50,128 bases of DNA from Acidovorax sp. (GTDB lineage Bacteria; Pseudomonadota; Gammaproteobacteria; Burkholderiales; Burkholderiaceae_C), in the NCBI GenBank assembly GCA_004210805.1, contig SDXZ01000001.1:1-50128 (forward strand), read 5' to 3'. Each line of letters begins with the position of its first letter. The first letter of the stretch is position 1. A program made the translations under genes and the position numbers. The notes under the pieces are model-generated. The model was given only the letters and a program-made list of their open reading frames with translations, did not search any database and was not told where the DNA came from. Below, piece by piece: positions 43,263 to 50,128 of this stretch.

Positions 43263-46200
43263 TCAGCTATTGACCTGCGCCCACAGCTTGTCGAGCCGCT
43301 TCACGCTCACCGGCTGCGGTGTGCGCAGCTCCTGCGCAAAGAAGCTCACGCGCAGTTCTTCGAGCAGCCAGCGCAGCTCTTGCATGCGCGCATCCACGGC
43401 GCCCTTGCGGTCAGCCACCAGGCGCCAGTAGCGCTGCTCCTGCGAGCGCAGCTCGGCCAGCTTGGCGGCGTCGCGGGCGGGGTCGGCGCGGTATTTGTCC
43501 AGGCGCAGGGTGATGGCCTTGAGGTAGCGCGGAAAGTGCGCCAGCTGGGCCCAGGGCGCCTGCGCGATGAACTGCTTGGGCACCAGGCGCTGCAATTGCT
43601 GCTGCGCGTCCTGCGTGGCTTCGGGTGCGTTCTTGGTGTCCTTGATCTTGCGCACCGCCACGGCGTAGTCGGCCAGGATGGTGGCGGCCAGGCGCGCAAC
43701 CTCGTTGGCGATGAGCGTAAGGCGCCCGCGCCCTTCCTCCACCCGGCGCTTGAAGGCGTATTCGTCGGTGGGCAATGGGTCGAGCAGAAAAGCCCGGTCC
43801 AGCGCCACATCGATGATCTGGGCGCGCAGCTCTTCCTGCGTGCCCAGCGGCATGTACGCCACCGCCATCTTTTGCAAGTCGGGGATGTTCTTTTCCAGGT
43901 ACTTGAGCGCGTCCTTGATCTGCAGCGCAAACAGGCGGCGCAGGCCCGCTCGGTGCTTGGCCGACGCCACCTCGGGCTCGTCGAACACTTCGATGCTCAC
44001 GGCATCGCCGCCATCGATCAGCGCCGGAAAGCCCACCAGTGTCTGCCCGGCTTTGCCGATCTCCATCAGCTCGGGCAGCTCGCCAAACGTCCAGCTGGTG
44101 TAGCGCTGGCCTGCGGGCACCGACGGGGCCGCGGGCGCAGCCGGTGCAGCCTTGGCTGCGTGCGGGCCCTTTGCTCCTGTTTTAATAGCTACCTGCGCAC
44201 TACCATCAAGCGCTGGAGCCTTTTTTTGCTCATTTTTTGCGCCATCCGCGGCCGCACCGCCGAGCTTGAGCCCCGCCAGCGCCTGGAACGCGCCGCGCGC
44301 CTTGGCGCCCCATTCGGCCTTCAGCGCACCCAGGTTGCGGCCATGGCCCAGTTGGCGGCCGTGTTCGTCCACCACGCGGAAGTTCATGAACAGGTGGGGG
44401 CTCAGCATGTCGAGCTTGAAGTCGGCGCGCTTCACATCCAGCGAAGTCTCGTCGCGCACCTGCTTGAGCAGCGCGTCCGTGAGGCTGCCAGAGCCAAACC
44501 GCTCTGGCGTGTTGAACAGCGCGGCCAGGCGTGTGGCCGACTCCGGCAGCGGCACGAAGCGGCTGCGCGGGCGCTGGTGCAGGCTCTTGAGCAGCGCCTG
44601 GATCTTGTCCTTGAGCATGCCGGGCACCAGCCACTCGCAGCGCTCATCGCTGACCTGGTTGAGCACAAACAGCGGGATGGTCACGGTGATGCCGTCGCGC
44701 GCGTCACCGGGCTCGTGCAGGTAGGTGGCGGCGCAGTCCACACCGCCCAGGCGCACGGTCTTGGGAAACGCGTTGCTGGTGATGCCCGCCGCCTCGTGGC
44801 GCATGAGCTCTTCGCGGGTGAGCTTGAGCAGGTCGGGTTGCTTTTTGGACTCCTCGCGGTACCAGGCCTCAAAGCCGTGGCCGTTGCAAATGTCGGGTGG
44901 CAGTTGCTGGTCGTAGAAGGCGTAGATGAGCTCGTCGTCCACCAGCACGTCCTGACGGCGGGACTTGTGCTCGATCTCTTCGACCTTGGCGATGAGCTTC
45001 TGGTTGGCGGCCAAGAACGGCAGCTTGGTCTCCCAGTGGCCGCCCACCAGCGCCTCGCGGATGAAGATCTCGCGCGCGGCGTGCGGGTCGATCTTGCCGA
45101 AGTTGATGCGCCGTCCGCTGTAGACCACGATGCCATACAGGGTGGCGCGCTCCAGTGCCGTGACCTCGGCCGACTTCTTCTCCCAATGCGGGTCGAGCAG
45201 CTGCTTTTTCAGCAGATGCCCGCCCACCTGCTCGATCCACTGGGGCTCGATGGCGGCGATGCCCCGGCCGAACAGGCGCGTGGTCTCCACCAGCTCGGCC
45301 GCCACGATCCAGCGGCCGGGCTTCTTGGCAAGGTGGGCGCCCGGGTGCTTGTAGAACTTGATGCCGCGCGCGCCCAGGTACCAGTCTTCCTCTTCGCTGC
45401 GCGCGCCGATGTTGCCCAGCAGCCCGGCCAGCATGGACAGGTGCAATTGCTCGTAGCTGGCAGGCTGGGTGTTGATGGGCCACTTGTGCTCAGTCACCAC
45501 CGTGAGCAGTTGGGTGTGGATGTCGCGCCACTCGCGCAGGCGGCGGATGCTGATGAAGTTCTGGCGCAGCAGCTGCTCGTACTGGCGGTTGCTGAGCTTG
45601 TGGGTGGGAGCCGGTGCCGAGGCACTGGCCACGGCGGGCGCAGGTGCCGCCGCGGCCACCAGCCGCTGCGCCACGGGCAAGTGGGCCTGCGACGGTGCAC
45701 GCTGGTTCGCCATGGCCTTTTGCGCGCGGGCTGAGGGCAGCGTGGGCGCGCCGCCCCGGGCCTCGTTGATCCACTTCCACAGCTTGAGGTAGCCGCTGAA
45801 TTCGCTCTTCTCGTCGTCAAACTTGGCATGCGCTTGGTCGGCCTGCTGCTGCGCCTCCATGGGCCGGTCACGCACGTCCTGCACGCTCAGGGCGCTGGCA
45901 ATCACCAGCACTTCATCAAGCGCCTTGCGGTCGCGTGCCTCCAAGATCATGCGGCCCACGCGCGGGTCCAGCGGCAGGCGCGACAGTTCGACGCCCATGG
46001 GCGTGAGTTCGTTGGCCTCGTCCACCGCGCCCAGTTCGGCCAGCAGTTGGTAGCCGTCGGCAATCGCACGGCCCGAGGGTGCTTCGATGAACGGGAACTG
46101 CACCACGTCGCCCAGGTGCAGCGACTTCATGCGCAGGATGACGCCGGCCAGCGATGACCGCAAGATTTCCGGGTCGGTGAAGCGCGGGCGTGCGTCGAAA

Positions 46201-47351
46201 TCCGCCTCGTCGTACAGGCGGATGCAGATGCCGTTGGCCACCCGGCCGCAGCGGCCGGCGCGCTGGTTGGCCGCCGCCTGGCTGATGGGCTCGACCAGCA
46301 GCTGCTCGACCTTGCTGCGAAAGCTGTAGCGCTTGACCCGGGCCGTTCCCGCATCGATCACGTAGCGGATGCCCGGCACCGTGAGCGAGGTCTCGGCCAC
46401 ATTGGTGGCCAGCACCAACCGGCGGCCGGTGTGGCCGTCGAAGATGCGGTCCTGCTCGGCCTGCGACAGACGGGCGAACAGCGGCAACACCTCGGCGTTG
46501 CGCATCACGGGCTGGTGGGCCAGGTGCTTGCGCAGGTGGTCCGCGGCTTCGCGGATCTCACGCTCGCCGGGCAGAAAGATCAGGATGTCGCCCCCGGCAT
46601 TGCCTTGCCAGAGTTCGTCCACCCCATCGGCGATGGCTTCGTTCAGGCCATAGTCGCGCGTGTCCTCGAACGGGCGCCAGCGCTGCTCCACCGGAAAAGT
46701 ACGCCCCGACACATAGATGATCGGCGCCGGGCCCTTGGCCGACTCGAAATGCTTGGCGAACCGGTCCGCATCGATGGTGGCCGAGGTGACGATGACCTTG
46801 AGGTCCGGCCGGCGCGGCAGGATCTGGCGGATGTAGCCCAGCAGGAAGTCGATGTTGAGGCTGCGCTCGTGCGCCTCGTCAATGATGATGGTGTCGTAGT
46901 TCTTGAGCAGCGGATCGGTCTGCGTCTCGGCCAGCAAGATGCCGTCGGTCATGAGCTTGACGGACGCATCGCGGCTTAGGCGGTCCTGAAAACGCACCTT
47001 GAAACCCACCACGTCGCCCAGCGGTGTCTTGAGCTCTTCGGCAATGCGCTTGGCCACGCTGCTGGCCGCAATGCGCCGCGGCTGGGTGTGGCCGATCAGC
47101 TGGCCTTTCTGCCCGGGCTTGGCGTTGCATTTGCCCCGGCCCAGCGCCAACGCGATCTTGGGCAGCTGTGTGGTTTTGCCCGACCCCGTTTCGCCGCACA
47201 CGATCACCACTTGGTGCTTCTCGATCGCAGCCATGATCTCTTCGCGCTTGCCCGATACGGGCAGGGACTCGGGAAACTCGATGGTGAAACCGCGGGGAGA
47301 CGAAGGAGAAGCAGAAGAAGGCTCTGGCGGACGCTGATCGGGAGAAGACAT
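43263..47351 (-). CDS. hrpA: ATP-dependent RNA helicase HrpA
   Basis: A 1362-residue DEAH-box helicase. Motif I is VCGETGSGKTTQLPKI, motif II IIDEAHERSLNIDFL, motif III TSATIDADRFAKHF, motif VI ISQAAANQRAGRCGRVANG. HA2, OB and the long DUF3418 C-terminal domain follow; the length is usual for HrpA. It starts at the ATG 47349-47351; a TTG three codons earlier is less likely. Two low-complexity linkers are seen: an Ala/Pro-rich stretch (VAAAAPAPAVASASAPAPTH) after the helicase core, and one around KNEQKKAPALDGSAQVAIKT encoded by repeat copy E. The frame is intact. Confidence 0.96.
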   Translation of the reverse strand: MSSPDQRPPEPSSASPSSPRGFTIEFPESLPVSGKREEIMAAIEKHQVVIVCGETGSGKTTQLPKIALALGRGKCNAKPGQKGQLIGHTQPRRIAASSVAKRIAEELKTPLGDVVGFKVRFQDRLSRDASVKLMTDGILLAETQTDPLLKNYDTIIIDEAHERSLNIDFLLGYIRQILPRRPDLKVIVTSATIDADRFAKHFESAKGPAPIIYVSGRTFPVEQRWRPFEDTRDYGLNEAIADGVDELWQGNAGGDILIFLPGEREIREAADHLRKHLAHQPVMRNAEVLPLFARLSQAEQDRIFDGHTGRRLVLATNVAETSLTVPGIRYVIDAGTARVKRYSFRSKVEQLLVEPISQAAANQRAGRCGRVANGICIRLYDEADFDARPRFTDPEILRSSLAGVILRMKSLHLGDVVQFPFIEAPSGRAIADGYQLLAELGAVDEANELTPMGVELSRLPLDPRVGRMILEARDRKALDEVLVIASALSVQDVRDRPMEAQQQADQAHAKFDDEKSEFSGYLKLWKWINEARGGAPTLPSARAQKAMANQRAPSQAHLPVAQRLVAAAAPAPAVASASAPAPTHKLSNRQYEQLLRQNFISIRRLREWRDIHTQLLTVVTEHKWPINTQPASYEQLHLSMLAGLLGNIGARSEEEDWYLGARGIKFYKHPGAHLAKKPGRWIVAAELVETTRLFGRGIAAIEPQWIEQVGGHLLKKQLLDPHWEKKSAEVTALERATLYGIVVYSGRRINFGKIDPHAAREIFIREALVGGHWETKLPFLAANQKLIAKVEEIEHKSRRQDVLVDDELIYAFYDQQLPPDICNGHGFEAWYREESKKQPDLLKLTREELMRHEAAGITSNAFPKTVRLGGVDCAATYLHEPGDARDGITVTIPLFVLNQVSDERCEWLVPGMLKDKIQALLKSLHQRPRSRFVPLPESATRLAALFNTPERFGSGSLTDALLKQVRDETSLDVKRADFKLDMLSPHLFMNFRVVDEHGRQLGHGRNLGALKAEWGAKARGAFQALAGLKLGGAAADGAKNEQKKAPALDGSAQVAIKTGAKGPHAAKAAPAAPAAPSVPAGQRYTSWTFGELPELMEIGKAGQTLVGFPALIDGGDAVSIEVFDEPEVASAKHRAGLRRLFALQIKDALKYLEKNIPDLQKMAVAYMPLGTQEELRAQIIDVALDRAFLLDPLPTDEYAFKRRVEEGRGRLTLIANEVARLAATILADYAVAVRKIKDTKNAPEATQDAQQQLQRLVPKQFIAQAPWAQLAHFPRYLKAITLRLDKYRADPARDAAKLAELRSQEQRYWRLVADRKGAVDARMQELRWLLEELRVSFFAQELRTPQPVSVKRLDKLWAQVNS
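44171..44240. repeat. AT-rich dispersed repeat, copy E, inserted in frame within hrpA
   Basis: TTTGCTCCTGTTTTAATAGC, TACCTGCGCACTACCATCAA and GCGCTGGAGCCTTTTTTTGC carry the ATAGCT, TCAAGCGCTGGAGCC and poly-T words of the intergenic copies. In the minus-strand protein it encodes part of a linker between conserved domains and leaves the frame open. Confidence 0.65.
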
Positions 47352-47548
47352 GGGGCGCAATTATCGGTAGCCCCGCCACCCGGGCCGGCGCCGGGGTGTT
47401 CTTTTCATGCGACAAACCAGGGCTTTTGCGCGCTGCAAACCTTGCCAAGGCATCACCCCCTCGCCAAAATCGCGCCCACTCTTCGCACGCCGTACTGCAC
47501 ACAGCGCCAGCCCCTGGCGCGCGGCCCGAAGCCCTGGAGGTCATCGAT

Positions 47549-47578
47549 ATGTCTGCCTTTTACACCGCACCCGTCTGA
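47549..47578 (+). CDS. Candidate 9-residue leader peptide
   Basis: ATG to TGA encodes MSAFYTAPV. GGAGG lies eight bases upstream of the ATG, a strong ribosome-binding site for such a small frame. It lies directly before a set of hairpins ending in a T-run, the usual setting of an attenuator leader peptide. There is no run of one amino acid, so the signal it would sense is unclear. Confidence 0.45.
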   Translation: MSAFYTAPV

Positions 47579-47579
47579 C

Positions 47580-47679
47580 CACAGTCCACCGCCCCGGCTG
47601 GACTGTGTGCGCACAGATCCAGCCACGGCACCCAGAGCGTTTGCGCTCCACAGGCCCTGGCTATCTGCCGGGGTTTTTT
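47580..47679 (+). terminator. Hairpin cluster ending in an intrinsic terminator (attenuator candidate)
   Basis: Hairpin 1: CACAGTCCA / TGGACTGTG (47580-47607, perfect 9 bp). Hairpin 2: GAGCG-TTTG-CGCTC. Hairpin 3: CCCTGGC-TATCT-GCCGGGG (47655-47673, one G.T pair) followed by six T residues. The terminator is 19 bases before the next ATG, so it probably controls entry into that operon rather than ending hrpA, which points away. Confidence 0.6.
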
Positions 47680-47697
47680 GTTTGTGGAACCACGCAC

Positions 47698-47943
47698 ATG
47701 AGTGCCAAAAAATTGTCTCGGGCCTACGCCCAGGGTGAAATCAAAAAGCTGCGCCGCATGAAGCAGCCCCTGGTCCTGAAGCTCGAATCCTCGGGCCCGC
47801 CCCGAAACCCTGTGGCCATCGCACTGGCCCAACGCAGCCTGTCCAGCGCGGCTGGCAAGCACATCCGCACCCGTGGGGCCCAGCGCCGCGCGGACAACGT
47901 CGCCCTGCGCAAGGCGATCCAGAGCCCTTTTTCGAACGATTGA
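47698..47943 (+). CDS. Small basic hypothetical protein upstream of the AAA-M41 gene
   Basis: An 81-residue protein, very basic (MSAKKLSRAYAQGEIKKLRR at the start, KHIRTRGAQRRADNVALRKA later). No known domain is recognised. The ATG at 47698 comes 19 bases after the terminator-like hairpin; the frame is open upstream but without support. It ends one base before the ATG of the AAA-M41 gene, so the two are translationally coupled and may work together, perhaps as adaptor and enzyme (inference). Confidence 0.65.
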   Translation: MSAKKLSRAYAQGEIKKLRRMKQPLVLKLESSGPPRNPVAIALAQRSLSSAAGKHIRTRGAQRRADNVALRKAIQSPFSND

Positions 47944-47944
47944 C

Positions 47945-50065
47945 ATGAATCCATTCACCCACGACGTGCCGCCGCACCAGCGGCACCCTCAACCACACAC
48001 GTCCCCGACCCCCGCCCTGGCAACTGGCGCCATCCCCGCAGCCACACCTGCACCCGTCACGGCGCAGGCAGCCACCCGGCCCGCTGTGTGGGCCACCAGC
48101 GCCGAGCTGGCCCAGCGCCAGCAAGCGTTGGCGCTGGCAGCAGCGCTGCTCAAGGCCGAACTCTTCGGCATCGACGACGTGATCGACCGCGTGATCGATG
48201 CCATCCGCGCCTGGTACGTGCTGCCCCAGCTCATCACCCGGCCGGTGATCGTCTGCCTGTGGGGCCTGACCGGCACGGGCAAGACGCAACTCACCCGCCG
48301 CCTGGCGCAGCTGCTGGGTTACTACGACCGCTTTGTCGAAGTGCAGATGGACGGCTTCAGCCACGGCGCCAGCTACCGCAGCTCATCCATCTCGGGCATG
48401 CTGGGCGACTCCGGCATCCATGAGGGCGCGCCGGGCATCCTGGTGCTGGACGAGTTCCAGCGCTTTCACACCGTGGACACCAAAGGCGGTGATGTGAAGG
48501 TGGAGCGCTACCAGGATGTGTGGACGTTGCTGTCCGATGGCCGCCTGCCACCGGCGCTCAGCGCGCTGTCGAACATCGAGCGCAAGCTGGCCGATGCCCA
48601 CTACGAGGCCGAGCGTGCCGACGACAGCGACGACGACCGCGCCGGCAAGAAGCCCTACCGCTTTCAACTCGATGCCTGGGACGCGCAGGAGCTCAAGCGC
48701 ATGCTCAAGCTCTCGGAGCCCCTGGCAGAGATCATGCAGTGGCCGCCGGCCCAGGTGCAGGCGCTGTTCGCGCGCTTTCAGCAGTCGCACCACGCCTGGG
48801 AGACCGACTACAGCAAGCTTCTGGTTTTTGTCTGCGGCAACCTCGACGAGATGTACCACGAGACCGCGCAGCGCGTGGAGGACTGCGACACCGACGCCGA
48901 CATCTTTCACCGCCTGACGCGCAAGCTCTCGCTCATCGATGTGAAGAAGGCGTTGTCTGAACGCTTCAAGCCCGAGCAGATCGCCCGCCTGGGCAATGGG
49001 CATGTTATCTACCCCTCGTTCAGCAAGGCAACGTACGAGCAGCTCATCCGCAACCTGTGCACGCGCTACGTGGACGACATTGCCGCCCAATGCGGCGTGC
49101 GCTTTGCCATCGGGCAGGACGTGCAGAGCGAGCTGTATGCCAACGCCGTGTTCCCCGCCCAGGGCACGCGGCCACTGTTCTCGTCGGTGCATGCGATCCT
49201 GAGCGCAAACCTCGTCAACGCCGCCCTCTGGGTGCGCGAGCAGGCACTGCCCCTGTCGCAGGACTTTGCGATTTCGCTCAGTGCCGACAAACGGCACCTG
49301 GTGGTGAACGGTATCGGTACAGATGGACTGGCCCGGCAGGCGCAGTTTGCGGTGACGCTGGAGCTCAACCGCCTCAAGCAGCGCGCCAACGCCGACTTTC
49401 GCGCGCTTCTGGCCGTGCACGAGGCCGGGCACGCGCTGGCCTACTGCCTGCTGTTCGGCCAGGCGCCGCAAGAGGTGAAGATCAACATTGCCTCGTTCGA
49501 GGGCGGCTACAACAGCTTTGCCGGGCTCAAGGTCACCACGCGCCAGAACGCGCTGGACATGATGTGCGTGGGCCTGGCCGGGCGCGTGGCCGAAGAGCTG
49601 GTGTTTGGCGAGATGGCCTGCACCACCGGCGCCGAGCAGGACTACAAGCAGGTGACGGCCGAGGCTGCACGCTTCATCCGCCACCATGGCTTTGGCGAGC
49701 GCATCAGCCGCACCGACGTGACGGTGGAGCTGGACAACCACCTGAACACCGATGTGGAACCCAGCAACGCCGCCATCGAAGCCCTGCTGCAAGCGCAATA
49801 CCGGCGTGCCCAGGCTCTGCTGCGCCAGCACCAGGATGCGCTGGGCCGGCTGGTGGAGGCCCTGACGGACCACGGCATGATCGCCCAGCCCGAGATGCAG
49901 GCGCTGATGGCGCAAAGCGGTGTGGCCATTGCCGTGCCCGCAGCGACCGGGGCGGATGAAACCTTGATCCTGGAGCCGTTTGCGGCGCGCCTGGCGGCAT
50001 TTCGACAGCAAACCGTGGCGCTTGCGGCTCCAAGGCCTGCCAACGAAAGCGCTGCATGCTTATGA
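47945..50065 (+). CDS. AAA ATPase fused to FtsH-like M41 peptidase domain
   Basis: A 706-residue protein. After a Pro/Ala/His-rich N-terminus (1-50) comes an AAA domain with Walker A GLTGTGKT (107-114), Walker B ILVLDEFQRF (Asp169/Glu170) and a sensor-like LLVFVCGNLDE. The C-terminal part has the M41 zinc-peptidase features: VHEAGHALAY (His492-Glu493, His496), LAGRVAEELVFGEMACTTGA, and Asp566 in EQDYKQVTAEAARF as probable third ligand. No membrane helix precedes the AAA domain, unlike FtsH, and the AAA domain looks more like the Clp/torsin type. It is likely a cytoplasmic ATP-driven protease of unknown target. The active-site motif is intact. The ATG at 47945 overlaps no other start and follows the 81-aa gene by one base. 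Confidence 0.85.
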   Translation: MNPFTHDVPPHQRHPQPHTSPTPALATGAIPAATPAPVTAQAATRPAVWATSAELAQRQQALALAAALLKAELFGIDDVIDRVIDAIRAWYVLPQLITRPVIVCLWGLTGTGKTQLTRRLAQLLGYYDRFVEVQMDGFSHGASYRSSSISGMLGDSGIHEGAPGILVLDEFQRFHTVDTKGGDVKVERYQDVWTLLSDGRLPPALSALSNIERKLADAHYEAERADDSDDDRAGKKPYRFQLDAWDAQELKRMLKLSEPLAEIMQWPPAQVQALFARFQQSHHAWETDYSKLLVFVCGNLDEMYHETAQRVEDCDTDADIFHRLTRKLSLIDVKKALSERFKPEQIARLGNGHVIYPSFSKATYEQLIRNLCTRYVDDIAAQCGVRFAIGQDVQSELYANAVFPAQGTRPLFSSVHAILSANLVNAALWVREQALPLSQDFAISLSADKRHLVVNGIGTDGLARQAQFAVTLELNRLKQRANADFRALLAVHEAGHALAYCLLFGQAPQEVKINIASFEGGYNSFAGLKVTTRQNALDMMCVGLAGRVAEELVFGEMACTTGAEQDYKQVTAEAARFIRHHGFGERISRTDVTVELDNHLNTDVEPSNAAIEALLQAQYRRAQALLRQHQDALGRLVEALTDHGMIAQPEMQALMAQSGVAIAVPAATGADETLILEPFAARLAAFRQQTVALAAPRPANESAACL

Positions 50066-50128
50066 TGCGCGATTTGGCAGCCTGCCGCGGCTGCCCGCCC
50101 CCGCCTGCTTTTGTCCTGCCCTGAGGCC
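50066..50128. other. Window end, no supported gene
   Basis: An ATG at 50062 overlaps the AAA-M41 stop (ATGA) and opens a frame of only 20 codons (MMRDLAACRGCPPPPAFVLP). Too little to call. Confidence 0.4.

Larger units (their letters stand above)
47352..47697. other. Leader region between hrpA and the small basic protein gene
   Basis: A 346-base region between divergent genes. It contains a short candidate leader peptide (47549-47578), three hairpins and a T-run (47580-47679), listed separately. The rest (47352-47548) shows no supported gene; it should hold the promoters of both hrpA and the downstream operon. Confidence 0.6.

Noticed and set aside
43380-45734. 784-codon plus-strand frame opposite hrpA
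   Set aside because: Shadow of hrpA on the other strand; no recognisable domain.
50062-50124. 20-codon frame overlapping the end of the AAA-M41 gene
   Set aside because: ATGA overlap is suggestive, but 20 codons with no family match and no other support are too little.

Overview
The window reads as chromosomal DNA of a betaproteobacterium of the Comamonadaceae (Acidovorax/Variovorax-like). This is inferred from the high GC content, the several TRAP and Bug-type binding proteins, a BktB-type thiolase, and short AT-rich repeats built around ATAGCT and GCGCTTG..AAGCGCTAGAGGCC that I associate with this family. No database could be searched.

Layout. 1-7087 (minus strand): a LysR regulator followed by a catabolic operon with a DUF1445 protein (D-glutamate cyclase/YcsI family), a TRAP transporter with two different binding proteins, and the start of an ATP-dependent 5-oxoprolinase. 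Together they suggest import and breakdown of D-glutamate, 5-oxoproline or a related compound. 7428-7886: an Lrp/AsnC regulator. 8417-11280: a second TRAP operon, dctPQM. 11315-16179: a tandem glycine riboswitch followed by gcvT-gcvH-gcvP.

16254-about 21270: a chromosomal integron. A complete IntI-type integrase points away from an attI-like junction at 17400 and ten attC sites, two of them degenerate. Five cassettes belong to one related family: each has an ORF that reads through its attC, and four of the five take their stop codon from the attC core GTTAG. The others carry small hypothetical, membrane and SMI1/KNR4 proteins. Beyond the last attC, two inverted copies of a ~171-bp MITE-like element bracket a GNAT acetyltransferase gene that appears frameshifted. 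A 2-oxoglutarate oxygenase gene with an in-frame amber codon follows.

22801-35828: ordinary chromosomal genes, including an FKBP isomerase, a MerR/TipA-like regulator, an acyltransferase, an MFS exporter, a nitroreductase, a hybrid histidine kinase, a RluA-type pseudouridine synthase, a divergent EamA/MarR pair with two clear operators, an SDR, bktB and a Bug-family binding protein. 36024-43237: UspA, an isoleucine-dioxygenase-like 2OG-Fe protein, a His/Lys-rich exported protein, a PilZ protein, an acyl-CoA ligase, an AraC regulator, an NAD(P)-binding protein and two small proteins. 43263-47351: hrpA. 47549-50065: a possible leader-peptide/attenuator unit ahead of an 81-aa basic protein and a soluble AAA ATPase fused to an FtsH-like M41 peptidase.

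The items that look least routine are the integron cassette family whose ORFs end inside attC, the MITE pair around the GNAT gene, and the AAA-M41 protein with its leader region.
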